Source: CAHJWH01 sp965198905
GTDB taxonomy: Bacteria; Pseudomonadota; Alphaproteobacteria; Caulobacterales; Caulobacteraceae
Assembly (NCBI GenBank): GCA_965198905.1
Contig: OZ240678.1
Span: 3,224,001-3,288,000, forward strand
Direction of reading: 5' to 3'
Length of the DNA stretch: 64,000 bases
Below, piece after piece: positions 28,432-36,966 of the stretch. The first letter of the stretch is position 1. Every line of letters starts with the position of its first letter. Below the pieces are notes generated by a model, which saw nothing but the letters and a program-made list of their open reading frames with translations, ran no database searches and had not been told where the DNA came from. The position numbers were made by a program, and so were the translations under genes.

Positions 28432-29796
28432 ATGGACGTGGAAACGAAACCGCCGTCGCCGCAAACCGAGGCGGAAAGGCCAGAAAGACGGGTCGAGGCG
28501 CCGATCGTGGAAGGGCTGGCCGCACGGGTGGCCGCCCTAGACCTGCTTCAGGCGGCCGTGTTGCGGCGGGGCGGGCTGGAGGATGGCCTGGCCCGCGCAC
28601 CTTTCACTTCGCTGCCCCAACGGGAGCGCGGCTTCGCCAGGGCGCTGGTGGGCGCGGTGCTGAGACACCTTGGACCCATAGATGCGGCGCTCGACAGCCG
28701 TTTGCGCGCGCCACCGCCCGAGGCGGTGCGATGGCTGCTCCGCATGGGTGCGGCGCAGATCCACTACATGGACGTCGCCGCCCATGCCGCGGTTTCGGTG
28801 AGCGTTGACCATGCGGCGACCTCCAATGCGACCCGCCCTTACAAGGGTTTGATCAACGCAGTTCTTCGGGGCCTCGCGCGGGACGGCGTTGATCAAACCC
28901 TTGTCGGGGCGGGCGATCCCGAGACCCTCGCGCCGCCATGGCTGATGGCGCGCTGGCGGGCCGCTTTCGGTGCTTCGGACGCGCGCGCCATCGCCGCCTC
29001 GATCGCAGAAGAGCCCGACACCGATCTCAGCCTGCGCGAGGCCGCCGACGACGGCTTGATCGAGGCCCTGCACGCGCAGCGCTCTGCCACCGGCGGGTTG
29101 CGCACGCCGTTGAAGGGCGACGTGGTGGACTGGCCCGGTTTCGCGGAGGGACGCTGGTGGGTGCAGGACGCGGCCGCAGCGCTTCCCGCCCGCCTGCTGC
29201 AGGCGCAGCCCGGCGAGGCGGTGCTGGAGCTTTGCGCCGCGCCGGGCGGCAAGACCCTCCAGCTCGCCGCCGCGGGCGCTCGGGTGACCGCCCTCGACCG
29301 ATCCGCCCCGCGGCTGCGGCGACTGTCGGAAAACCTCGCCCGAGCTCAGCTGACGGCGGAGATCGTGGTCGCAGACGCTGGGGCCTGGAATGACGCCCGG
29401 ATGTTCGACGCGGTTCTGCTCGATGCGCCTTGCAGCGCCACCGGCACCTTCCGCCGTCATCCGGACGTGCTCTGGGCGGCCAGGCCTGGGGATATCGCCT
29501 CGCTCGCGGTACTGCAGGCTCGTCTACTCGACACCGCCGCGGGCCGCGTCCGGCCGGGAGGGCGGCTCGTCTACTGCGTCTGCTCCCTGGAGCCGGAGGA
29601 GGGCGAGGCGCAGGCTTGCAGCTTCCTGCTGCGTCAAGCCGACTTCGCGACCGCGCCCATCGGGGCGGGGCAGGGTGGGGCGCCAGGGCGGGCCCTGACC
29701 TCCGAAGGTTGGCTCCGTCTGCTGCCCGGCGCAGCGGAACCAGAGCTTGGCGGCGACGGTTTTTTCGTCGCTTGTTTCACGCGGCGGCCGGTGTAG
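28432..29796 (+). CDS. rsmB: 16S rRNA (cytosine-5-)-methyltransferase RsmB
   Basis: RsmB methylates C967 of 16S rRNA. The 454-residue protein has an N-terminal NusB-like RNA-binding domain (about 20-170, with PYKGLINAVLRGLAR) and a C-terminal Rossmann methyltransferase with CAAPGGKTLQLA (SAM site), DAPCSATGTFRRHPD (catalytic Cys) and VYCVCSLEPEEGE (second Cys). The ATG at 28432 is preferred; the frame is open further upstream through the DUF1674 gene. Codons 133-160 contain a striking inverted repeat that is listed separately. Confidence 0.95.
   Translation: MDVETKPPSPQTEAERPERRVEAPIVEGLAARVAALDLLQAAVLRRGGLEDGLARAPFTSLPQRERGFARALVGAVLRHLGPIDAALDSRLRAPPPEAVRWLLRMGAAQIHYMDVAAHAAVSVSVDHAATSNATRPYKGLINAVLRGLARDGVDQTLVGAGDPETLAPPWLMARWRAAFGASDARAIAASIAEEPDTDLSLREAADDGLIEALHAQRSATGGLRTPLKGDVVDWPGFAEGRWWVQDAAAALPARLLQAQPGEAVLELCAAPGGKTLQLAAAGARVTALDRSAPRLRRLSENLARAQLTAEIVVADAGAWNDARMFDAVLLDAPCSATGTFRRHPDVLWAARPGDIASLAVLQARLLDTAAGRVRPGGRLVYCVCSLEPEEGEAQACSFLLRQADFATAPIGAGQGGAPGRALTSEGWLRLLPGAAEPELGGDGFFVACFTRRPV
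28832..28913. repeat. Long inverted repeat inside rsmB
   Basis: ACAAGGGTTTGATCAACGC at 28841-28859 is perfectly complementary to 28886-28904 (19 bp). After a 2-nt mismatch the pairing resumes for 7 bp outward (CCCGCCC 28832-28838 with GGGCGGG 28907-28913). The loop is 26 nt. The left arm encodes the conserved NusB-like motif YKGLINAV; the right arm encodes GVDQTLVG. A hairpin of 26 paired bases in coding mRNA is far from expected by chance. Confidence 0.92.
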
Positions 29797-29839
29797 AGGA
29801 CGACGCCACCCCCGATCTCGTCGGAAGGTCCTGATATCG

Positions 29840-30358
29840 ATGTCTCGCCACCTGTTCAACATTCGCACGGGAGCGTGCTTCATGGTCGCGCTGGGCGCCG
29901 TCGGACTCGCCGGATGTGAAACGCCGAACGCCTACACCTACTCACCGTATGAGGCCGGCCACGCTTCGCCGCTTGCGCCAGCCGTGATCGTTAACGAGCG
30001 TCCTGTCCGGATCAGCGGCCAGGATACCGGAGCCGGGACGGTGGGCGGCGCCTTGATCGGCGGCGCCAGCGGCGCGGCGATCGGGGGTGATGCGGCCGGC
30101 GGGATCATCGGCGCCGTCGCAGGCGCAGTTCTCGGCAACGTCGTCGAGCGGGGAGCCACACGCCGGACCGGCTTCGCCTACGATGTCCGGATGCAGCGCG
30201 ATGGACGCGTCCTCGAAGTCGTGCAGCCCGACGAGTACCCGATCCCGGTAGGGGCCCAAGTCTATGTCAGCTTCGGTCCTCGCGTGAGGATCATCCCCGC
30301 AAACGGTGCGCTTCCGCCGCCACCCCCCCCGCCTCCGCCTGCTCCGCCTCGATACTGA
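29840..30358 (+). CDS. Glycine-zipper outer-membrane lipoprotein (SlyB-like)
   Basis: The 172-residue protein has a lipoprotein signal with lipobox GLAGC (cysteine 26). A glycine-zipper segment follows (about 65-105, GGALIGGASGAAIGG and GAVAGAVLGNVVE), as in SlyB/PCP lipoproteins, then a beta-rich domain (YDVRMQRDGRVLEVVQPDE). It ends in a tract of about ten prolines. Such proteins associate with the outer membrane and respond to envelope stress. The start is 43 bp after rsmB. Confidence 0.88.
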   Translation: MSRHLFNIRTGACFMVALGAVGLAGCETPNAYTYSPYEAGHASPLAPAVIVNERPVRISGQDTGAGTVGGALIGGASGAAIGGDAAGGIIGAVAGAVLGNVVERGATRRTGFAYDVRMQRDGRVLEVVQPDEYPIPVGAQVYVSFGPRVRIIPANGALPPPPPPPPPAPPRY

Positions 30359-30434
30359 GGGTCGCCCGAAGGACAGGGCGGCTGACGCCAGCGCTGGCTT
30401 GCTTCAATGCAGCCGCCGCCCTAGTCCTTAGGCA

Positions 30435-31100
30435 ATGTCCGTGATCGCCCCGATCATCTCTCCGTCGATTCTTTCGGCGGATTTCGCCCGGCTGGGAGAC
30501 GAGGTGCGCGCACTCGAGGCGGCGGGCGCCGATTGGCTCCACGTCGATGTCATGGACGGGTCGTTCGTCCCCAACATCACCCTGGGGCCGCCCGTAATGA
30601 AGGCTCTTCGCTCCCACGTCGCGATCCCGTTCGACGTTCACCTGATGATCGCGCCCGCCGATCCGCACCTGGAGGCTTTCCGTGAGGCCGGAGCGGACGT
30701 CATCAGCGTTCATCCCGAAGCCGGTCCGCACCTAGATCGTACCTGCCGTCGCATTCGCGATCTCGGCGCCAAGGCGGGTGTCGTCTTCAATCCCTCCACG
30801 CCGGTGGAGGCGGTCGAGTTCATGATTGAGGACGTCGACCTGCTGCTGGTCATGTCGGTCAATCCGGGCTTCGGCGGCCAGAGCTTCATGACCTCCCAAC
30901 TGCGCAAGGTTGAGCGGCTGCGCGGCATGGTGGAGCGCGCCGGGCTGGACATCGTGGTGGAGGTGGACGGCGGCGTCACACCCGCTAACGCTCGCGCCTG
31001 TCTCGACGCCGGCGCCACCGCCCTCGTCGCGGGCACCGCCGTCTTCAAGGGCGGACCCGACGCCTACGCCGCCAACATCGCCGCGCTGAGGGCCGCTTGA
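30435..31100 (+). CDS. rpe: Ribulose-phosphate 3-epimerase
   Basis: Rpe interconverts ribulose 5-phosphate and xylulose 5-phosphate in the pentose phosphate pathway. The 221-residue TIM barrel shows SPSILSADFARLGDEV, HVDVMDGSFVPNITLGP with the metal-binding His and catalytic Asp, MSVNPGFGGQSF and VDGGVTPANA. Length and motifs are standard. It is followed after 32 bp by the heparinase-family gene. Confidence 0.96.
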   Translation: MSVIAPIISPSILSADFARLGDEVRALEAAGADWLHVDVMDGSFVPNITLGPPVMKALRSHVAIPFDVHLMIAPADPHLEAFREAGADVISVHPEAGPHLDRTCRRIRDLGAKAGVVFNPSTPVEAVEFMIEDVDLLLVMSVNPGFGGQSFMTSQLRKVERLRGMVERAGLDIVVEVDGGVTPANARACLDAGATALVAGTAVFKGGPDAYAANIAALRAA

Positions 31101-31132
31101 GCGGCCCTCGCGGCTAATAGCCGGCGCGGACG

Positions 31133-32887
31133 ATGGCGCAGGTGCGTGCGTCCGGGCCGCGAGCCGGCGCCGGGCTATGGGCGCTCGCCCTGGCGACGGC
31201 GGCCCGCCATCGCCTCGCCGACGAATGGCGCGGGGTGTCGTCGGGGTCGCACCGGCTGCGACGAGCCCGGGCTCCACGGCTCACGGCGACGCCGCGCGAC
31301 TTCCGACCCACCGATCCGGAGATCGGGCGCGCCATCCTAGCCGGCCGGCTGACGCTCGCCGGCGCCGACCTGCAGATCGGGCCGGGAGGCGATCCCTGGG
31401 ATCGCCCGAGCCCCACCCGCCGCTTCGCCATCGAGCTTCATCGTTTCGCCTTCGCCCCTCACCTGATCGCCTGCGGCGAGGCCGGCGCTCGCGACGCGCT
31501 GCGGCTGTTTCTCGACTGGCGTCGACTGTTCCACCGCCCGAACGCCTTCGCCTGGAGCCCCGCCGTGCTTGAGCTGCGGGTGTTCAACCTGGCGGCGGGG
31601 GCCCGGCGGATGAGCGCGGTGGCCTCGGATGTCGAGGCCACTGAGCTGACCGGATCGCTGCTCCATCAGGCTACGGTGCTCCTGTCGCTGGCGCCGGAGC
31701 CGTCCAGGGCCGCGGAGCGCGCCGCCACCGCCGCGGTTGCGGCCGGTGCGCTTTCGGGGACGGGGGCCGAACGGTTGCTGGACCGCGCCCAGACGCAGCT
31801 GACGCAGGCCCTGGCGGAGACCGTGCTGCCAGACGGTGGTCATCGGACGCGTTCGCCCGAAGCGGCGCTTGAGCTTCTGTTCGACCTGCTGACCTTGGAC
31901 GACCTCTTGTTGCAACGCGGGCGCGAGGCGAGTGCGGCCATGGTCTCGGCCATGGATCGGCTGGCGGCGGCCCTTCGTTTCCACACCTTGTCGGACGGCC
32001 GGCTGGCCAGCTTCCACGGCGGTGAGGCGGTGGAGGCGGAGCGGGTCCTCGCCGCCCTGAACGAGGACGCCTTCGACACTCCCGCGCCCGGCCACGCGCC
32101 GCACAGCGGCTACCATCGCCTCGACGGACCCAGATTGCACTTGCTGGCCGACTGCGGTCCGCCCGCCATCGGCGCCTGGAGCCTTACAGCCTGCGCCCAA
32201 CCGGCGGCCTTCGAGCTGGCTGCGGGGGCTGACCGGCTGTTCTGCAACGGAGGCTGGAGCCCGGACGCCGCCGGACCCCAGGCGATGCGGCTGTCTGGCG
32301 CGGGCAGCACCTTGCAGGTGGCGGACGGCTCCGCCGGCCGCCCGCTCACCGGGGTGCTTGCGCGGTCTTTGGGCGCCCGCCTCGTCGGCGGGGCGGTTCA
32401 GGTCACCGCAAAGCGTGAGGAGAGTGAGGCGGGCGTCTGGCTGGAGCTCTCCCACGATGGTTGGGTTCCAGGCTTCGGGCTCACCCATGACCGTCGGCTC
32501 TTTGTCGCCGGGGCCGCCGACGAGATCCGTGGGGAGGACGTGCTCACGCCGGCGCCGGGCAAGGCGCCCATGCGCGGCGCGACGCCGTTCGACCTGCGCT
32601 TTCACGTCTTTCCCGAGGTGGAGGCTTCGCTGGCGCTGGACGGGCGCAGCGTGCTGCTACGCGGGCCATCCGATGACGGCTGGTGGTTTCGCAACGACGC
32701 GCTGCGGGTGTTGCTGGAGCCTTCGGTCTGCTTTCTCGGCGGTCAGCCCCGACGCACGGTCCAGATCGTCCTTCACGCCGAGGTCGGCCAGGAGGGCGCG
32801 CGTATCCGGTGGAAGCTGGCTCCGGTCGAACCGCCCGCGCCGCGCGTGCGTACCCCGGCCGAGCGCGCGCCTGAGCTTCAGCCATGA
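31133..32887 (+). CDS. Heparinase II/III family protein
   Basis: The 584-residue protein has an N-terminal alpha-helical region (FAWSPAVLELRVFNLA, YHRLDGPRLHLLADCGPP) and a C-terminal beta-sheet heparinase II/III domain (ELSHDGWVPGFGLTHDRRLF, LRFHVFPEVEASLALDGRSVLLR). Alphaproteobacterial members often sit between rpe and purH; their polysaccharide substrate is unknown. No signal peptide is evident. It overlaps the next gene by four bases (ATGA), which suggests a joint role in surface polysaccharide metabolism. Confidence 0.88.
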   Translation: MAQVRASGPRAGAGLWALALATAARHRLADEWRGVSSGSHRLRRARAPRLTATPRDFRPTDPEIGRAILAGRLTLAGADLQIGPGGDPWDRPSPTRRFAIELHRFAFAPHLIACGEAGARDALRLFLDWRRLFHRPNAFAWSPAVLELRVFNLAAGARRMSAVASDVEATELTGSLLHQATVLLSLAPEPSRAAERAATAAVAAGALSGTGAERLLDRAQTQLTQALAETVLPDGGHRTRSPEAALELLFDLLTLDDLLLQRGREASAAMVSAMDRLAAALRFHTLSDGRLASFHGGEAVEAERVLAALNEDAFDTPAPGHAPHSGYHRLDGPRLHLLADCGPPAIGAWSLTACAQPAAFELAAGADRLFCNGGWSPDAAGPQAMRLSGAGSTLQVADGSAGRPLTGVLARSLGARLVGGAVQVTAKREESEAGVWLELSHDGWVPGFGLTHDRRLFVAGAADEIRGEDVLTPAPGKAPMRGATPFDLRFHVFPEVEASLALDGRSVLLRGPSDDGWWFRNDALRVLLEPSVCFLGGQPRRTVQIVLHAEVGQEGARIRWKLAPVEPPAPRVRTPAERAPELQP

Positions 32888-34752
32888 CGCGCATCGGCAA
32901 GAGGATGCGGTCGGCGAGGTTCACCCCCTGGCTGGTGTTGGCCCACGATCTGGTCTGCTCGGCCCTGGTGATGGCCGGCGTCTTGCTCGTCCGTTATCAC
33001 TTCGAGCGCAAGCCGGCGCCCGATCACCTGGTCTTTCGCTCCACGCTGATCTTCACCGCGCTGTGCGCAATCGTCTTCCTGCTGATGCGTCAGCACCGCA
33101 CCATGTGGCGCTTCACGACCTTGAACGAGGTGCTGAGGATCGCGCAGGGGGTGGTCATCGCCGACCTGCTGCTGTTGCCAATCCTGTTCGTAGCGGACCG
33201 GGCGCAGGACTTTCCACGATCCACCCCGCTCCTCGTCGCGCCGGTGCTGATCGCGTTTCTCGCCATCGGGCGGGTTCTGGCTCACGCGACGGCGCATGGC
33301 GACCTGGGCGCTCCGTTCAAGTTCGAGGATCGTGAGCTTCCTCCCGCCGTGATCGTCGGCTCGGCCCAGGCGCTGGCGAGTTATCTCACCCAGTTCCGGC
33401 GCTCGCGCAGCAGCGCCTCGATGCGGGTGGCCGGCTTGGTGACGCTGGACGGGGCGCCGTTCGGGCGGACGCTGCAGGGGGCCGAAATCCTGGGCGATCT
33501 TCGCCGTCTCGCTTCGATCCTGAAGGCCCTGGGAGCGGCGGAGGCGCGCGAGCCCCAGCTGGTGCTGGCGGAACCCAGACCCGGGCGCGAGCTGATGGAC
33601 GCGGTCGTGGCCGCCGCGGGTGAGGCCGGGGCGCGGCTGACGCGCGTCCGCGGTGGGATGGGCCTGTCGCCGGTCGACGCCGCGGACCTGCTGGACCGGC
33701 CGCCTCGCAACCTGGACCCTGCGCGGGCGCGGCGCCTGATCGCCGGCAAGCGGGTGCTGGTGACCGGGGCGGGCGGCACCATAGGTTCGGAGCTGACGCG
33801 TCAGGCCCTGCGGCTCGATCCCGAACGCTTGATCCTGCTCGATGCGTCCGAGTTCAATCTCTACGCCATCGATCAGGCGCTGAGCGAAGAGTTCGCCGCC
33901 GAAGCGGGCTCGCCGAGGCCCTGGCGCGTGGAGCTTGGAGACGTCCGTGACGTGGCGCGGCTGGAGGAGCTGTTCACCCGTGAACGGCCCCAGGTGGTGC
34001 TGCACGCCGCCGCCCTGAAACACGTGCCGCTGATGGAGTTGAACCCTGCGGAGGCCGTGCTGACCAATGTGGGTGGGGCCATGAATGTGGCCCGGCTTTC
34101 GCGCGATTGTGAGGCGCTGGTCTTCATCTCCACCGACAAGGCGGTGAACCCCACCAACGTCATGGGCGCCACCAAGCGGGTGGCGGAACGCGCAGTCCGC
34201 GCCCTGACCGCCGATGCGCCGGTCCGCGCCGCTGTGGTGCGCTTCGGCAACGTGCTGGGCTCCACCGGATCGGTGGTGCCCCTGTTCGAGCGGCAGATCG
34301 CCCGGGGCGGCCCGGTGAGTGTGACCCATCCCGACATGCTGCGCTTCTTCATGACGGTGCAGGAGGCTTCCAGCTTGGTGCTGCAGGCCGCAGCCCTGCC
34401 GGGTGAGGCGCAGGGCGGCGGCGTCTATGTGCTCGACATGGGCGAGCCGGTGAAGATCGACCGCTTGGCCCGCCAGATGATCCAGCTGCATGGTCTGCGG
34501 CCGGGCGAAGACATCGCCATCGACTATGTGGGCCTGCGTCCCGGCGAGAAGCTGTTCGAGGAGATATTCTACGACGCCGAGACGGTCAGCCCGACCGACG
34601 CGGACGGGGTGCTTTGCGCCCACCACGCCGCGCCGTCCTGGGCCGAGCTGGAGGCGCCGCTGGCCGCGCTCATGCAGGCCGCCGCCGCGCGGGACGAGGC
34701 CGCCGTCATTGCAAGGCTGCAGGCTCTGGAACCCGCGTTCCAGCGGACCTGA
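32884..34752 (+). CDS. CapD/FlaA1-type nucleoside-sugar epimerase/dehydratase
   Basis: The 622-residue membrane protein has about four N-terminal transmembrane segments (within residues 10-130), a linker, and a Rossmann domain starting at VLVTGAGGTIGSELTRQAL (about 300). The active site has FISTDKAVNPTNVMGATKR in place of the usual YxxxK, as in the 4,6-dehydratase branch that includes PglF, WbpM and CapD. These enzymes make UDP-4-keto-6-deoxy sugars for surface glycans. The ATG lies in a four-base overlap with the heparinase stop. Confidence 0.93.
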   Translation: MTRIGKRMRSARFTPWLVLAHDLVCSALVMAGVLLVRYHFERKPAPDHLVFRSTLIFTALCAIVFLLMRQHRTMWRFTTLNEVLRIAQGVVIADLLLLPILFVADRAQDFPRSTPLLVAPVLIAFLAIGRVLAHATAHGDLGAPFKFEDRELPPAVIVGSAQALASYLTQFRRSRSSASMRVAGLVTLDGAPFGRTLQGAEILGDLRRLASILKALGAAEAREPQLVLAEPRPGRELMDAVVAAAGEAGARLTRVRGGMGLSPVDAADLLDRPPRNLDPARARRLIAGKRVLVTGAGGTIGSELTRQALRLDPERLILLDASEFNLYAIDQALSEEFAAEAGSPRPWRVELGDVRDVARLEELFTRERPQVVLHAAALKHVPLMELNPAEAVLTNVGGAMNVARLSRDCEALVFISTDKAVNPTNVMGATKRVAERAVRALTADAPVRAAVVRFGNVLGSTGSVVPLFERQIARGGPVSVTHPDMLRFFMTVQEASSLVLQAAALPGEAQGGGVYVLDMGEPVKIDRLARQMIQLHGLRPGEDIAIDYVGLRPGEKLFEEIFYDAETVSPTDADGVLCAHHAAPSWAELEAPLAALMQAAAARDEAAVIARLQALEPAFQRT

Positions 34753-34780
34753 GCGTCTTCGCCCGGGCCACCGGCTGACG

Positions 34781-35296
34781 CTAACCCGGAGCGCCGGGGC
34801 CGCTGAACACGGCCTCTAGAATCGCCTCCAGTCCGTCCGCGTCGACCTCGTCGAAGGCCGCGTACTCGAGCGAATCCAGGTCCAGAACCGCGATCAGGTC
34901 ACCTGTCGCATCCAGGACGGGCAGGACGACCTCGCTGTTCGAGCGGGTGTCGCAGGCGATGTGGCCGGGAAAGGCGTGGACATCGGCCACGATCTGACGG
35001 GTCCGCGTTCGCGCCGCCGCGCCGCACACCCCGCGGGAGAAGGCGATGCGCAGGCATCCCGGCGTGCCCTGATAGGGCCCGACCACGAGCTCCTCCCGCC
35101 TGAGCGGGTCGACCACATAGAAGCCGACCCAGGAGACCGTCTCGAAGGCCTGGGCGAGCATGGCGCAGATAGTCGCCATCCGTGCGACGCGATTCGGCTC
35201 GCCTTCCAGCACGGCGACGATTTCTTCCAGCGCCTGCCGGTAGTAATCGGGTTTCCCGGCCGGAGCGGTCTTCGCTTTCGCGATCGGTGAGATCAT
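34781..35296 (-). CDS. msrC: Free methionine-(R)-sulfoxide reductase (GAF domain)
   Basis: This 171-residue single GAF-domain enzyme reduces free methionine-R-sulfoxide with thioredoxin. Family motifs are clear: WVGFYVVD, GPYQGTPGCLRIAFSRGVC and FPGHIACDTRSNSEVVLP, which give the three expected cysteines (GC, GVC, ACD). The ATG at 35296 matches the family length; the frame extends further but without homology. Downstream of crtW by 8 bp on the same strand, it may share its transcript. Confidence 0.92.
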   Translation of the reverse strand: MISPIAKAKTAPAGKPDYYRQALEEIVAVLEGEPNRVARMATICAMLAQAFETVSWVGFYVVDPLRREELVVGPYQGTPGCLRIAFSRGVCGAAARTRTRQIVADVHAFPGHIACDTRSNSEVVLPVLDATGDLIAVLDLDSLEYAAFDEVDADGLEAILEAVFSGPGAPG

Positions 35297-35304
35297 GGCG
35301 GCGT

Positions 35305-36129
35305 TTAGCCAGAGACGACCGGCGCGCCACCCGCGAGGGCCGCATCGCCCCGCCGCCGCTCCATGCGATAGCGCGGGAGCGCCCACCAAGGGGTTTGTGG
35401 CGAGTGATGATGCTCCAGATGATAGCCGAAGTGGAAGCAGGCGAGCAGTGACCCCAGCCATCCGAACTCCAGGCTGCGGGCGCGGTGCAGGTCCGTGAAC
35501 CCCGCATCGTCTTGGCGGTGCGGCAGCCAGGTTCCGAAGTAGAACAGCTGCAGCGCCGAGGTCAGCGCCGGGACGCCCCAGAACAAGGCGAGGCTCAAGG
35601 GGCGCGCTCGCAAGACGAAGAGGTAGACCGTGAGCACGACGGCCAGTCTGACGAACTCGCCCCAGCCGAAATGGGTGGTGAAGAAGCGCAGGAACCAGGC
35701 GACGAAGGCGCGCGGGCGATCGGGATGAAAGTCGGGATCCTGCGCCGTGCCGGGCGCCCGGTGGTGCGCGTGATGACTTCGGTTCAGCTTGGCGTAATCG
35801 AAACCGGGGTTGTAGAGCGTCACCGCGATACGGCCCACGGCTTTGTTAACGCGGGCGCGGCCGGTAGCGAGGCTGCCATGCATGGCGTCGTGCGCCACGA
35901 TGAACAGGCCGACGCCCAGCCAGCTCTGCACCACGATCAGGATGGGGGCCCAGGCCCAGCCGGCTTGCGTCGGCGCGTAGAAGAACACCGAATAGACGTG
36001 CAAACCCACCCAGCCGCAGATCACCGCCCCCGACAGGGCAAGTCCAACGCGGGTCTGTAGCGCCCGCAACCGCCCGGGTACGGTGTCGATGACAGCTGTT
36101 TGGCTCAAGCCGCTTTCCTGGACGTCCAT
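35305..36129 (-). CDS. crtW: CrtW-like beta-carotene ketolase / membrane desaturase
   Basis: The 274-residue integral membrane protein has about five hydrophobic segments and the three histidine clusters of the membrane fatty-acid desaturase superfamily: HDAMHGS, NRSHHAHH-RAPGTAQDPDF and FHFGYHLEHHHSPQTPWW. The HHAHHRxPGTxxDPDF and WWxLP signatures match CrtW ketolases, which add 4-keto groups to beta-carotene to give canthaxanthin or astaxanthin. No other carotenoid gene is in the window. A generic desaturase role cannot be excluded. Confidence 0.8.
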   Translation of the reverse strand: MDVQESGLSQTAVIDTVPGRLRALQTRVGLALSGAVICGWVGLHVYSVFFYAPTQAGWAWAPILIVVQSWLGVGLFIVAHDAMHGSLATGRARVNKAVGRIAVTLYNPGFDYAKLNRSHHAHHRAPGTAQDPDFHPDRPRAFVAWFLRFFTTHFGWGEFVRLAVVLTVYLFVLRARPLSLALFWGVPALTSALQLFYFGTWLPHRQDDAGFTDLHRARSLEFGWLGSLLACFHFGYHLEHHHSPQTPWWALPRYRMERRRGDAALAGGAPVVSG

Positions 36130-36250
36130 GACGGACGTTTGTGTTGAACGTCGAACTGACACATGCGGTGCGCGTCGGCACGCAGAAAGATGTCTCCCAC
36201 GGCTCGCCCGCGAGCTAGGACTTCGTATCGCCTGCCGGTGGATTGCGCCC

Positions 36251-36964
36251 TTGACCGACCTGCTGACCTGGAACGCCCTGGCGTCCTTTCTCACGCTGAC
36301 CTTCCTTGAGCTGGTGCTCAGCGTAGACAACATCCTGTTCGTCGCGGTCGCCGCTTCTCGGCTGCCTCACGAGCGCCGGGGCCTCGGCCGCCAGCTCGGC
36401 TTGTGGCTGGCGCTCGGGCTGCGGGTGGCGATGCTGGTCGGGCTGGTCTGGCTCACGCGGATCGACGTCACCCTGTTCAAGGCCTTCGGTCGGGCGATCA
36501 GCGTCAAGGACGCCGTCCTGATCGCGGGCGGCCTGTTCCTGCTCTACAAGGGCGCGACCGAGATCCACGACGATCTCGATGGCGGCCAGGACCAGGCCGA
36601 AGGCGCCGGCCGCGGGCAAGCCTCTGTCGCAGCGGTCGTGGTCCAGATCGGACTGATCAACGTCGTCTTCTCGCTGGACAGCGTGATTACCGCCGTGGGC
36701 ATGTCGAACCAGCTGGTGGTGATGATCGGCGCGGTCGTGGTGGCGACGGTGGCGATGATGCTCGGGGCCAAGCCCGTCGGCGATTTCATCGAGCGCCGCC
36801 CCACCGCCAAGATGCTGGGCTTGGCGTTCATCATGCTCGTCGGCATGGCGCTCGTCGCCGAGGGCACAGGCGTCGACGTCCCGCGTGGATATCTCTACTT
36901 CGCCATCGCCTTTTCCTTGGGCGTCGAGTTTCTCAACGGCGCGCGAAAGCCTCGCAGCGGCTGA
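36251..36964 (+). CDS. TerC family integral membrane protein
   Basis: The 237-residue protein has about seven membrane helices and the conserved acidic motifs LELVLSVDNILF (TM1) and VFSLDSVITAVGM (TM4). TerC proteins are thought to move metal ions, notably Mn2+, to help metallation of exported proteins. The TTG at 36251 begins the family N-terminus; the frame is open to 36083, but that extension has no homology and overlaps the divergent crtW promoter. It is convergent with lysA, 2 bp apart. Confidence 0.87.
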   Translation: MTDLLTWNALASFLTLTFLELVLSVDNILFVAVAASRLPHERRGLGRQLGLWLALGLRVAMLVGLVWLTRIDVTLFKAFGRAISVKDAVLIAGGLFLLYKGATEIHDDLDGGQDQAEGAGRGQASVAAVVVQIGLINVVFSLDSVITAVGMSNQLVVMIGAVVVATVAMMLGAKPVGDFIERRPTAKMLGLAFIMLVGMALVAEGTGVDVPRGYLYFAIAFSLGVEFLNGARKPRSG

Positions 36965-36966
36965 CC

